A model generated the notes under the pieces. That model was not told where the DNA came from, made no database searches, and saw nothing but the letters and a program-made list of their open reading frames with translations. A stretch of DNA of 64,000 nucleotides from Pseudorasbora parva. Lineage: Eukaryota; Chordata; Actinopteri; Cypriniformes; Gobionidae. Position numbers and translations under genes: made by a program. The DNA lies in contig NC_090191.1 of the NCBI RefSeq assembly GCF_024679245.1, forward strand, positions 41,153,524-41,217,523. Direction: 5' to 3'. This document shows, in pieces, positions 37,470 to 48,690 of the stretch (within the stretch, counting starts at the first letter, position 1; each line of letters begins with the position of its first letter).

Positions 37470-38557
37470 TAGACATGTGCCGATTTTCGATAATGCGATT
37501 TATCACGATAATGAATATGCAGGATATTGTTATCGTGGGCACTTTAAAATATCGTAAATAATAATTTATTAACAATTTATATATATTTTTTAATGCACTC
37601 AAGAATACTTTGCCCATCAACCGTATAAATGCTCAACACCGCTGTATTCTGCGTCAAATGGACGCGCTCAGATATAAACAAGCCCAACGTTTGCACATGA
37701 CTGAACCGGTGAAGGAGACGTGCTGCTGAAGTGCCGCTCAGTGACAGCAGAGGGCGCTGATGAACTGCAGAATGCAACGGTTTCCCCGGAAACCAGCAAA
37801 CAAAGAAAAACTGCGTGTAGTTTTTAAAACAGCCATTCGTTTTTGTAATCTCAATGTTGTTCATCACAGCACCAAATACATAATACTTAAAGACTTAATA
37901 GGCTATTTATTTTCAAACTTAAACATTTTTATGTTTTAATCTGGACTACAACATACCCTAATAATTAGAACTGTTCTGATTATTTGTTATTGTTCATAAA
38001 ACTTTGAGACATACGACTTAATTAGATAACATGTTAATTCATTATTACCAAACTGACAATGAAAAATACTTATAAAGAATTAATCATTCTAAGTAATGTT
38101 AACTGACTTAACTAACTTAACTAACATTACCAAAAACATTATACTTTGTGTACCAAATGTAGCTATTGCTCAATCTTAGTTAATGCATTAAATAATGAGA
38201 CCTTATTGTAATTTGTAAGCCTATCTGTTGTTCTTTATAGCCTAATTCTTTTGCACTTTAATCTGTTTGAAAATTGTAGGCCTACTTTTACAGCTCTGAA
38301 AAATATCAAGAGACCACTTAACATTGATTTCTCAATGAGGGGTCTCTTAATTTTTTTTCCAGAGCTGTATATATTTTTGGTGCATTATTGTATTTAAACA
38401 TTCAGTTATTTTTGTTCTTACAAAAATAGTTCTTAAAGCTGTTATGCTATGGCAACACTTTTTTTTTGCAACTTATTTCAATATCGTGATATCGTATATC
38501 GTGATAAAACTTCATCAATTAATCGCAACATGAAAAATTGATATCGGCACATGCCTA
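37470..38557. mobile_element. 1.09-kb hAT-type element with perfect 8-bp TSD
   Basis: The left end is TAGACATGTGCCGATTTTCG. The right end, reverse-complemented, is TAGGCATGTGCCGATATC. The duplication catcagac is exact at 37462-37469 and 38558-38565. There is no transposase. The subterminal regions are rich in 'tatcgtgat'. Confidence 0.9.
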
Positions 38558-38565
38558 CATCAGAC

Positions 38566-40744
38566 CCTAATTTGCGTCATGGAAGGGGCTTCTGCCATGC
38601 GGCTCGTATCGTAGCAAAATAGCTGATATGGATTGTTTGAAAATACGCCAGATAAGATTAATTTGCCTGCTTTAACTAGCTTGTAGTCTCAGTGGAGTAA
38701 ATTCAGAGGGATTGGGACACTTCCAAGTCATCTCAATGGAAAAAAGTGTCACAATCACCCCATAATAGTCCTATCTATTGCTCAAGCTGAGAAAAGGGTG
38801 TTTTTATCAGCGTACCAGATTGTCTGACCAGATTATACGAAGATGTATCGTACAGCTCTGGGAATCCACATATATATACCACATTGGACCACAAAATGAG
38901 GACCGCATTTTGTCCTCATTGTGGTCACTCCTAGAGCAAGCTCCTGATTGGTTTACATGGCGTGAATATCCGCCAAAGGTCTGAAGTATTTTTTTTTTTT
39001 CTATTCACGTCTTTGCATTGACTTAACATGTAAATCACTTACACTTATCGCTTCATTTGTGACCGGTGTGAACGCACCATAACACGTTAACGCATGCAAT
39101 TCATTAAAAAAATCATGAACACGTTAAATCATTTTATACAATTTTTTTAAAACATTTTTTTAAAGGTTTAAATAACAAACAGTAACTTTTATTAATATTA
39201 TTTTTATCATCACTTTAATTGTTTTGTTGTAACCAGTCACCATTTTGGAAATTGAAATATGGTTTCTGTGCGGGATTAACCAAAATTTTATTTCTAATTA
39301 CTGGCTCTGGAAGTTTTTTGCAATCTTGAATTTCCTGCATTTATGAAACCCATTCTTAAATCTCATCTGTAATTTTTGTGAAATCGTTAATTTTCCCATT
39401 GTTTCGTAGAATCACTTTACTATAGATGCCCTCAATCCTGCCGTCCAATTCAATTTAATGTCTGTCTCCCAACTTTTATTCCACCTGATGTGTAAGATTG
39501 GCTCAATATATATAACGCAATCGAATGTCACACTCTGGAATCAATTGCCAATTTCAGATGCTTTGGAGAAAGTCTTTACTGCCACACACTTTTTACTTCA
39601 CATTAAAATGGCCTGTTTTTCACTCAGTGTGACAATTCATGAACAGTATGGGATTTTTCTGCAACACTGCTACTTTTTTTCCTGGAGACTGCTTGCAATT
39701 GCGACTGCTGCTTCTGTCCAATTGCAAATATGTAAATAGGAAGTGTAGTTGATTATGCACCAAGTTCTTCTTTTAATCTAAGACACCCAAGAGATAACCG
39801 TAACAAAATTATGCTCCTAGAATTTGTAATCCAATACCAGCTGCGAGGTGGAGACAGGGAGTGGGACTCTTTGACACTTATATCCCACTCTGTGCTTTTA
39901 TGCTTGAAGTTTTGCTCATCTTTAAATGTAAATGAAACTCAATGCAGAGCTCCCTGAAACATTTTCAGAAACATTCACACACACAAAAAAAAAACGATCC
40001 TGTCTGAACAGTGCTACAAAAGCGCAATGGTTTCCTTCCTGACAGGAAGTGACTCATGAAGTGTCTTGGCCTTCTTTAATTGGCATTGGCAGATAAGAAA
40101 ATATGACAGGAGAAGCAGGGTCTCTCATGAGAAGCCACCCTATCTCGTAGGCATGCCACCCTCAGGCTGTCAATCCCACAATCCTCAGGAGGCATCTCAA
40201 AGGCGGCAGTTGAACGGTGTTCCCCTACTGAGCTGCACCTGCCTGTCTTTATGCCAGAAAAGCTTACTAATACACACATGTGCAAAGCATACAAATTCAT
40301 GCACAGCTGAACACCTTTGGGAATTACTGGCTTCAACTTTGTTCTGTATTTCAATGATCCATACACCTTCCAGGTGTGCTGTTTCAAAGAGTGGATTTGT
40401 TCGGAAGTTGGGAAGCCCATTCCCTGAGCCCAGACCACTAGTAGTAAATGACTGTGAGGTTTGTCAAGCAGGAAATCAATATCCTGGCCAGGGATATCGA
40501 ATCAAGTTGTCATTTCTCCATTTCCAATTCTATTTGATTTTTGGAAGCTACTAGATTTGTACTGACAACCACAGGGAGTGTTTGTTTCAACAATATCCAT
40601 GTCAGAGCTGTGATGTGACGAGTGACGTCTTTTACATGTTCATATTTGATGTGATAGTGCCAGCTGATTCCAGCTAAAGCAGAAAAAATGTTTGCTGAGA
40701 GATTATTAGCATTGAGAGGCAATGGCCATTTCTCAATTTGCTTT
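38566..40744. other. Unassigned sequence
   Basis: About 2.2 kb. Open frames at 40066-40554 (162 codons) and 40076-40438 on the other strand overlap each other and show no family motif. I cannot support a gene here. Confidence 0.4.
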
Positions 40745-41020
40745 CTTGTCTAATAATAATAATAATTATTATAATTATAATAATAATATTTATTTTTATA
40801 GCGCCTTTCATGAACCCAAGGTTGGTTCAAGTAGTACATTAGTACAATCAATAGATAAACAAAGTAACAGTTGGAAATAAACAAACAGTTAGAGAAAACA
40901 AATAACTACAGATAATTAACATAAGTTATATAATCAAAGAGTACAATCAAGTAATGTAACATAAACATGAGAAAGTGAGAGATCACATGAAGTACTTATC
41001 GTAGACTTGTAAAACGTCAT
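40745..41020 (-). mobile_element. Retroposon-like 3' tail, minus strand
   Basis: Read on the minus strand, 'cttgggttcatgaaaggcg' then 'ctataaaaataaatatt' and ATT triplets form the classic 3' end of fish L2-type retroposons or their SINEs. No coding region is visible. The 5' border is a guess. Confidence 0.5.
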
Positions 41021-41431
41021 CAGTTCGCTGCCCAAGTACTGTTCCTATTCAAAGTTCACATCTAGCCAAGTACAGTTCAAATCCCTGAATGTGTCCTTGA
41101 TCCGCCCCTTTTGTATCAAAGATGAACCGAGAGGTGACTTGAGTGGACAGGTATCCCAGAGCAGCCTTTCGTCGGTTAGTCCTTCTGATGTTTTTTTAAA
41201 TGAAAAGAGTCAGAGTGTTTTTTTTATGATTAGTTTTTTGTTGTAGCCTAAACTATACATACAGTGAGAACTGGAGTAGCCAGAGCGAAGCTGAATTATG
41301 TTAATTAAGAATGCTGCTGTTCTGTCAGAATCATTGGACTTATGTCCTCCCATCCTTAAGAGTTTGTTCGGAACTACCAAGGACGCAAGTCAGAAGTTTG
41401 CGTACCTGGTATTGAGAAATGGACAATGTTA

Positions 41432-42197
41432 TACACTACTTTGGCAAAAGTTTTGGGATTCCTGCCTTTGCATGCACATTAAATTTAATGACATCCCACT
41501 CTTAATCCATAGGGTTTCATATGGAGTCGATCCACCCTTTGCAGCTATAACAGCCTCAACTCTTCTGGGAAGACTTTCCACAGGGTTTAGGAGTGTATTT
41601 ATGGGATTTTTTGACCATTCTTCTAGAAGCGCATTTGTGAGGTGAGGCACTTATGTTGGACGAGAAGACCTGGCTCACGGTCTCCGCTCTAATTCATCCA
41701 AAAGGTGTTCTATTGGGTTGAGGTCAGGACTCTGTGCAGGCCAGGCAAGTTCCTCCACACCAAACTCACTCATCCATGTATTTATGGACCAACACTTTTT
41801 GCACTGGTGCGCAGTCATGTTGGGACAGGAAGGGCCATCCCCAAACTGTTCCCACAAAGTTGGGAGCATGAAATTGTCCAAAATGTCTTGGTATGCTGAA
41901 GCATTGAGTTCCTTTCACTGGAACTAAGGGGTTTATTAATATTTATTAGTTAAGAAATTTTACAAATGGACGAATGCACAGGTGGGAACTTTTAATGGTA
42001 CCACGCTTGAATTCATTGAGCTCCTGAGAGCGACCCATTCTTTCATTCTTTCAAGTGTTTGTACAAGCTTATGCATGCCTAGGTGCTTGACTTACACTAT
42101 ACTTACTTGACTATACACTTGGGGCCATGGAAGTGATTGGAACATCTGAAGTCAATGATTTGGAGGGGTGTCCCAATACGTATGGCAATATATTGTA
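41432..42197 (-). mobile_element. Internally deleted Tc1-like transposon
   Basis: The ends are TACACTACTTTGGCAAAAG and, reverse-complemented, TACAATATATTGCCATACG, both with TA at the border as for Tc1/mariner. The length of 766 bp is well short of a full element of 1.2-1.6 kb. Confidence 0.85.
41436..42050 (-). pseudogene. Tc1 transposase remnants
   Basis: On the minus strand, about 42043 starts MGRSQELNEFKRGT, the N-terminus of a Tc1 helix-turn-helix domain. Then the frame is lost. From 41881 the C-terminal catalytic part resumes: FMLPTLWEQFGDGPS, then SINTWMSEFGVEELAWPAQS followed by PDLNPIEHLLDELERRP. From 41650 it ends with ALLEEWSKNPINTLLNPVES and PRRVEAVIAAKGG. 'SPDLNPIEH' carries the second catalytic Asp region of the DDE triad. 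The middle, with the first Asp, is deleted and the C-terminal pieces are in different frames. It cannot make an active enzyme. Confidence 0.85.
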
Positions 42198-43439
42198 AGT
42201 GCTGGAAATATTTTGAATAGCTGAAATCCTCTTACTCGTCAATTTCCCTCTTCTTAAAACTGTAAACTCTAATCTCATTGACTGTCTTTACCCAAACTTA
42301 GGGTGCACAGGTTTTTATTAGTCCACTGGTAGACCGTTACATTTACATTTGTTTTCTGCCACAATAAGTGTTTCCAAAGAGGAAATAATCAGTGGATTTA
42401 TCGAAGTTTAATATTAATTATAAAGTTATTCAAGAGTTTTGTTTGAAAGCTTTAAATGAGATATGTTTGAGCACACATGTATGTTCTGTTCAGCTCTTCA
42501 AACTTTTTTCCTGTAAACTTTATGTAACAGCCAGTAATCTCTAGTAAGTTAAGCTTTTCATTCTACTAAAATGTCTTCTTATGGCTCAATTGCACATTTA
42601 TGAGGAGGGACTGGGTATTGAGTGTTAGCCCCTCCAGACATATTGTCATTCATGCTGACCCAAATGCTAGAGCCAGAGATGGCACAAAAAGAATCTGTCA
42701 GCTTTTTAATAGTCTTTCAAGTGTCTTGACAAACTTGAGGATGGTTTCAACCATCATCTTTCAGCATTATAGGCTGTCAGCTTACGTTTTCAGTGAGCTG
42801 ATGGACAGCTTTTAGCATTGACTGGTTTTTCGACAGAGCTTAAATGTTGTTCTCCTTATCAAAAGTAGTTTTTACTAACAGCAGTAAAAGTGTAAAAGAA
42901 AATTCAGATCATAGTGTAGCGATTACACCGCACGTCTCGCTCAGTTAAGGAGAAAAGGGAACTAATCTTTTCGTTTCAAGCACAACAGTGTTATCAGGCA
43001 AAAATTAATTACATTGTGTTAGAACAGGTAGCTGCTTGTTGAATAATTTTGCAGGCGAAAAGTTCACTTCTCTTCTCAAGAGTCATAATCCTCTTTGCTT
43101 ATCCAGTAATGGAAAAAAATCCATTATATCATCAATTTAGTCCTGATCCAAGGGGCACAGCAAGATTCGGGGGTGTTTCTTAATTAGCCGTTATCTCCTA
43201 CATACCCTAAAACAAAGACTTTTGTTTTTCGTTGATCAGTTACGTTTTGCTGCAGAGATTCTGACGTGGGAAAATCTCATAAGCCACGATACAATACAAA
43301 AAGGTAATAAGAACAATATAATTCAGTTTCAGCAATTAAGCTCATAGTGACTAAATTGCACAGTGCAGGTTGTCTTCCCTGAGGATTCAGAACCTGTATT
43401 GAGTTGTATGAACATAATTCTACTGATTACATTATTGCA
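42198..43439. other. Unassigned; possible conserved non-coding block
   Basis: No repeat was recognised. 42890-43420 is complex unique-looking sequence with TAAT-type words ('cttaattagccgtta'). Confidence 0.35.
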
Positions 43440-43795
43440 TGGGTGGCACTCTTAAAGTGTCCCTATTGTGCTATTGTAAAGTCTCCTAATTTTGTCTTCT
43501 ACAAAAGTTTTTATGCATCAAAAGTAAAAAAAACTGTTTAATTTTCTAATAATATACATTACACCACCACATTTTTAATGATTCTCAAATGACTCAACAG
43601 ATGGTTTGATCTCTCTAAATCACTCCTTTCCGCGAGCTACTCTGCTCTGATTGGCCAGATTGCCCAGTCTGTTGTGATTGGTCTACAGCTTACAGTGCGT
43701 GTTGAAAACACAAACGTCCAGGTTGTTCAAGTGCGAATCTGAATTGATGATGAAACATAATTAGTTATTCAACCCGAACCTCCATTGCAAGAACG
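43440..43795 (+). mobile_element. Dispersed cyprinid repeat of unknown class
   Basis: The block 'tactctgctctgattggcc', then 'cagtctgttgtgattgg' and 'tacagcttacagtgcg', is one I recognise as recurrent in cyprinid DNA. I cannot name its class or its exact ends. Confidence 0.35.
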
Positions 43796-43805
43796 ACTTA
43801 AGCAT

Positions 43806-43960
43806 GATAATTTGTACAATTTATATAACGCTTTTCAAGGCACTCAAAGTGCTTTACATTGAAGGGGGGGAATTTCCTCAACCACCACCAATGATGTTTC
43901 TCAGTGATGCGCCACTCATTTTGAGGTGCATTTATGAGGTATTGCAACTGTATTTCCTCA
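43806..43960 (+). repeat. Short dispersed repeat ('caaagtgctttacatt')
   Basis: 'aatttatataacgcttttca', followed by 'actcaaagtgctttacatt' and 'cctcaaccaccaccaatg', matches a known fish short repeat type. No borders were seen. Confidence 0.45.
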
Positions 43961-44901
43961 TCATCAGCATTAACAAGTGCATGTCCATCAACAATCCCAT
44001 GTGTATACTTCTAACTTATTGCAATGGACATGTAGGAACTGTATCAATATGTGCTGTTTGTTAAACAAATCTACCTCCATCTTTTATCTTTACTCAAAGT
44101 AATAGAAAAAACAAACAATCTGCCTTAATAGACACAGGTTTAGATAATCGTGGCCCACAGCTGATTTGCTGTAAAAAATTAAATATTGTTGGTTTAACTT
44201 AAAAGTAAGTTACCTAAATGCTTTAATTTAGCTCATTAAAATTAAAAATGAGTTCATACAGTGAAGGAGATTGATTTAATAAATAGAAACTCAAAATAGT
44301 ATGTTATCTGGACCACATTAATTATTAAAGTTGACAAAAGATAAGTTTTGGTGATAAATCGTGAATTAACATGAGCGGCAACACTTTAGTATGGGATCAC
44401 ATATTCACTATTAACTATGACTTTTGCCTCAATAAACTCCTAATTTACTGCTTATTAATAAGTAGGAAGGTAATTTTTGTAGCATTTAAGTTAAGGTATT
44501 GGGCAGGATTAAGAAATGTAGAATAAGGTCATGAAGAATAAGGCATTAATATGTGCTTTATAAGTACTAATAAACAGCCAATATCCTAGTAATATGCATG
44601 CGAATAAGCAACTAGTTAATATTTAAAGGGGGGGTGAAACACTCACTTTCAGTCAGTGTCATTTCAATCTTGAGTACCTATAGAGTAGCATTGCATCCTG
44701 CATATCTCCGAAAAGTCTTTATTTTTTTAATAATTATATAAGAAAGAATGCCTTTTTTCGAGTCTTTCCGGAAAAAGCCGAGCAGGTGGGGGCGTATCGT
44801 GTGAGCGGATGATAAGTGCGCGCCGCTGTTATTGTGTTGAGTGCGTCGTAAAGCTGTGTCATCCCTAACAGCGGGAAAAAAAATTTATTCAAAATAAAAA
44901 A

Positions 44902-45171
44902 ATGGCTTTTAATCAGATACAGCCATACATCTATGATCCGGAATCAGACCCAGAGGCTGAAGTTGAACAGGAGCAGCAGCAAAAACGACTAGAGCAGGAC
45001 GTCTCTATGTGGTACAAGTTATACACTAACAATATAATATGCTTAGCGGCTTGTGTTATTTACATATTTATACTTGAATTATATCGTCGTATTTTTTTTC
45101 TTTGAAGGTGTACATGTGGGAAGTGCAGTTGTGCACGTGTGTGTGTGTGTGTTTACGCGTGGTTTGTGTAG
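44902..45171 (+). CDS. P2X7-like intracellular-domain gene start, two exons, transposon-borne
   Basis: Exon 1 (44902-45011) reads MAFNQIQPYIYDPESDPEAE, then an acidic/Gln run, and ends at a GT donor in phase 2. A 96-bp intron (45012-45107) ends in a T-rich tract and AG. Joining at 45108 restores a Trp codon and gives DVSMWCTCGKCSCARV. Trp followed by C-x-C-G-x-C is the start of the zinc-binding cysteine block of the P2X7 C-terminal 'ballast'-like domain found in many fish proteins. After that, a GTGT run degrades the frame and a stop comes at 45169-45171. The family link is from motif recognition. The protein here is only a stub. Confidence 0.5.
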
Positions 45172-45480
45172 ACAATTGTAGTAAGCGGGCTGGTTTTGCA
45201 CGGCAGGCTAGTGTTTACATAGAAAGACATGGAATAGTAGCGCATTTGAATGAAGAAGCGCGCTTATTTAGTATATCATTTTTCCCCACTCTTTGTGTAT
45301 TGTTGTTTGGAGTGCTTTTACAATACACAAACATAAAGTTACACATATAGTGGCCAGCTAAACAAATGTACACGCACTACACATCGCGTGCTCCATTGAT
45401 CAATTAACTATACGTGATCATGTTTGGGCTACTTGATGGGCATAGGCAAAAACACAGACATTTGAAGCAGTCTTACTCAC

Positions 45481-45747
45481 CGCCTGCGGTTCTAACGTTG
45501 GGACCTTTATCGTTGGGACTGCTCCATCCTTCAGCATTAGGCGATCGGAAAATCCGGCATCGAACTGGGCCTTGTTTATGAAACAGTTTGCACCGAAATG
45601 CAGTGAACAGACACAAACCTTTGTGGAACTCAGTTGCTGATCCGGAAAAGCAAATTCCATCCACTGTTGCCTTAACGCGGGGTTTTTTGGCAATCTGTAC
45701 AGGGCTGTCTTGGTCTGGCAACCAAAAACGCACTTTTTTGGTGACAT
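45481..45747 (-). CDS. THAP zinc-finger first exon, intact, transposon-borne
   Basis: This 89-codon exon starts MSPKKCVFGCQTKTALYRLP and encodes a complete THAP DNA-binding domain: C6-x3-C10-x36-C47-x2-H50 (zinc ligands), conserved P20 and W29, the CSLHF block, and LKDGAVPTI at residues 72-80. THAP domains bind DNA and occur in P-element transposases and in host regulators. The exon ends at 45481, followed on the minus strand by GTGAGTAAGA, an almost ideal splice donor, in phase 0. Reading through gives a 109-residue frame ending at 45418. No downstream exon was identified. The frame converges with the P2X7-like exons. Confidence 0.7.
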
Positions 45748-46539
45748 TGTTAATTTCTTGAAGTCACAGCACCTGTGCAGCGAAGCTTACGAGCCAGCGC
45801 TTTGATGGGCGTAGCCTGTTGCTTTCGCACTCTCCCTCTCTCTCTCACGCTTTTCCGGTAAAATTGCCCGTACGGCCCATACAAGGAAATTCCGACCTAT
45901 TAACGTCAAGTGGACCCATGATCGAAAAAAACTTGCCGAAACTTATGACTAACCGGAAGTAGTATTTTTGACAAAGAAATACTCCCATCAAACGTCCACC
46001 TTAACTTTTGAACCTTTGTCCATGTTTAGTATGGGATTCCAAGTCTTTAACAGTGTAAAAAGATCAGTATGCATGAAACAGCATTTCACCCCCCCTTTAA
46101 CTGAACCCTAAAATAATGTTACCACATTAGTTAGCCCGGAAACTTCCACAATATAAAACCCAAACGTACACACCTGGTAGAAAATGAATGAATTAATAAT
46201 TATTCATACATACAGGCTATGAATTTGAGGAGCAAGTTGGTACTGACCCATCTTTCAAGAGCAAGTGTTTTGCGAATCCCAAGTTGAAGTCAGATTTGAG
46301 AAGCAGTCGTCAGTAAAATTAAGTGTTTGAGGGCTGGGCAAGTTATTTGTGGGCTGACAATTTACAACATAGGGGGACATGCAAATGTCTTTTCTATTAA
46401 CGTAGAACTGTTTTGCAGTGAGTTTTGAAACCTAAATGACTCATAAAGGCTCTTCAGGGTTGATTCTTTCTTTTAGGAGACAGTAACTTTACTTTTCGAC
46501 TTTACAACTTTGTAGAATATTTACACTGCCATTAAAAAT

Positions 46540-46762
46540 TTTTTGATTGTCTCTTATGGCTGCATTTATTTGATTAAAAATACAACAAAAAGTAATATTG
46601 TGAAAATATTATTAAAATGTAAAATTACTGTTTTCAATATGAATATATTTTAAAATGTATTTTATTTCTGTTACGCAAAGCTGAATTTTCAGCATCATTA
46701 CTCCAGTCTTCAGTGTCACATGATCCTGCAGAAATAATTTTAATGTAATGGTTTGCTGCTTA
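46540..46762 (+). mobile_element. Dispersed cyprinid repeat ('ggctgcatttatttgatt')
   Basis: 'ggctgcatttatttgattaa', 'agctgaattttcagcatca' and 'agtcttcagtgtcacatgat' in order are a repeat I know as very abundant in zebrafish and carp. I do not assign a class. Confidence 0.6.
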
Positions 46763-47250
46763 AAGGGTTAGTTCACCCAAAAATGAAATGGATGTCATTA
46801 ATGACTCACCCTAATGTCGTTCCACACCCTCTGTTCATCTTCAGACACAGTTTAAGATATTTTATATTTTAGTCCCAGAGCATATGCAGTCATTGCCCAC
46901 TTTATTGTCCATGTCCAGAAAGGGAATAAAAACATCATCAAAGTAGTCCATATGTGACATCAGTTGGTTGATTAGAATCTCTTGATGCATCGAAAATACA
47001 TTTCGGTCCAAAAAATAACAAAAACTACGAATTTATTCAGCATTGTCTTCTCTTCCGCGTTTCTCCAAAAAGATTCAAATGGTTAATAAATCAGTGAATC
47101 GATCAATGCTTCGGGTCACCAATGTCACGTGATTTCAAAAGTTTGGCGGTTTGACGCAATCTGAGCTGCTAAAATCACGTGACTTTGGCGACCTGAATCA
47201 TTGATCGAGTCACACCTTTTGAATCTTTTTGGAGGATCGCGGAAGATGTT
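46763..47250 (+). mobile_element. TTAAAGGGTTAGTTCACCC element, copy B
   Basis: It starts ttaaagggttagttcaccc and shares block order with 21833-22290 ('ttagtcccag', 'catatgtgacatca', 'attcagcattgtcttctc'). It contains two 'tcacgtga' words in opposite surroundings, so the inner part can also fold. Confidence 0.7.
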
Positions 47251-48277
47251 AAGAAACATTTCTGGTTATTATCAATGTTGAAAACTTGTGTACAATTTTT
47301 TTTTTTACAATTTACAATCAGGATTCTTTGATGAATAGAAAGTTAAAAAGAACACTATATATCTGATTTATCTGAAAAATTTTATTTATTTTTTTCGGGA
47401 AAGATCTTAAAGAAATTAATACATTTGTACATTCACAAAGTTTTATTACACACTGCATGAAAGGGAATTTTAAAAATAAAAACATAACGGGGAACTTTAA
47501 ATTAAGGGAGACTTGAAGAAAGTGCCAAAAAACTGGCTGATTTTTAGATTGACCAATCTGCAATAAAGAGAGACTTGACAGGGGCCATGAATCATACCTA
47601 ACTATGCCTCATGCTGTTGGTGAAAAGGATTACTTCCTCCATTTTAAAAAACTTTTAAAGGCATCTGGGTGAGGTGAAAGGTGTCATAATGCAACAGCAG
47701 GACAGAATTCCATTTTTCTCCACCATTCTTACTCAAGTCGTCTTGTGTGTTCAGCCCTTTGGCCACTGCCATCTCAGTACAGAGCCGGAGCCGGGGTGAT
47801 AAATGGTCAGTGGAATGAAGCTGGACGTTTAGGATTACCACAATCTGTTCCGCTCTGCCACGATAGCATCTTCATTAGGAAATTGTCTCGTAATTCAATA
47901 TTCATTACTTTTCATAACAGCTGTCTTCATTTGCCTTCCGATATTCCCCAATATTATTCAAAGGTAACTAATAATGAAAGACATGCTGTGATGTTTATAT
48001 CTAAGGTTTTAAGAATTAATTGTTTAAAGAGCATAATTTTGATTTTGTCTGGCCTCAGTTCACTACACTTCACTACATCCACACACACACACACATCTAA
48101 AACACCAAAGTTAGAAGGGCTCACTGAGAATTGTTTCTAGATTATGCTGTTCTTATGCATTTATCCCATATCATTAGTAGCCCATTTATTGTTCTTTCTG
48201 CTACAGAAAAGTTACTTTGTCAGTTATGCAGTAGGTGAGGGAAATTTGCTATCTACCTTGGGATAAACTAAAAAAAG
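47251..48277. other. Unassigned; candidate conserved non-coding element at 47640-47960
   Basis: 47640-47960 is complex, non-repetitive sequence with homeodomain-like words ('gtaattcaatattcatt', 'cttcattaggaaattg'). I see no reading frame of interest. Conservation is inferred, not tested. Confidence 0.35.
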
Positions 48278-48690
48278 AGGTAGGCAGTAACTAAGTAAAT
48301 TTACTTGAATACTGTACTTAAATACACTTTTTGAGTATCTTTACTTTTCTTGAGTATTATCTATTCTGGGAACTTATGACTAACTTCACAACATTTGAAA
48401 GACATCGTATTTTTACTCCACTACATTTCTATCAATGTCCTCAAAGTCAATCAAATGTCGTTTCTAAAAGATCTTTGAAAGTTAGTGGATCATTTCTTTT
48501 GTAAACAAAGTTTTTCAGTAATCACTCTTGTAGGTTCATATGAAATTTCCCAACATTTTTATGATCAGTTATAGCAAAATGGAAAAAGACTGTTCCTCTG
48601 CAGTGTGCTCCCATGGCCATACTTTATTTTCCTAAAAGATTAGTTTAGTTGGCATATACTTGATGCATGTCTCATAAAATGTTAAAAAGT
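48278..48690 (+). mobile_element. Tol2-like hAT fragment
   Basis: 'actgtacttaaatacac', 'tttacttttcttgagtatta' and 'tttactccactacatttcta' resemble the repeated 'gtactt/ttactt' subterminal region of Tol2-type hAT elements. No transposase or opposite end was seen. Confidence 0.5.

Larger units (their letters stand above)
44627..46096. mobile_element. TTAA-flanked element carrying P2X7-like and THAP exons
   Basis: The termini are AGGGGGGGTGAAAC and, mirrored, TTTCACCCCCCCT, each bordered by TTAA (44623-44626 and 46097-46100), as in piggyBac-type target duplications. At 1.47 kb it is the only near-complete copy among four in the window. Inside are two convergent exon-like reading frames. No transposase was found, so if it moves it needs a helper. 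The superfamily is inferred from the TTAA alone. Confidence 0.75.
44377..46123. mobile_element. GGTAACACTTTA element (copy 1), split by a later insertion
   Basis: The left part 44377-44626 and right part 46097-46123 together make about 277 bp. The same sequence, inverted, is found at 51940-51821 plus 48944-48800. The ends are ggcaacacttta and ataatgttacc, a degenerate inverted repeat. The 1.47-kb TTAA element sits between the parts. In the sister copy the matching spot is uninterrupted. Confidence 0.8.

Noticed and set aside
37097..37472. 90-116 codon frames on both strands
   Set aside because: They fall inside the inverted-repeat element 36708-37357 and its flank. No protein family was recognised.
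40066..40554. 162-codon + frame overlapping a 120-codon - frame
   Set aside because: No recognisable domain or codon pattern, overlapping on both strands, and no convincing splice context.
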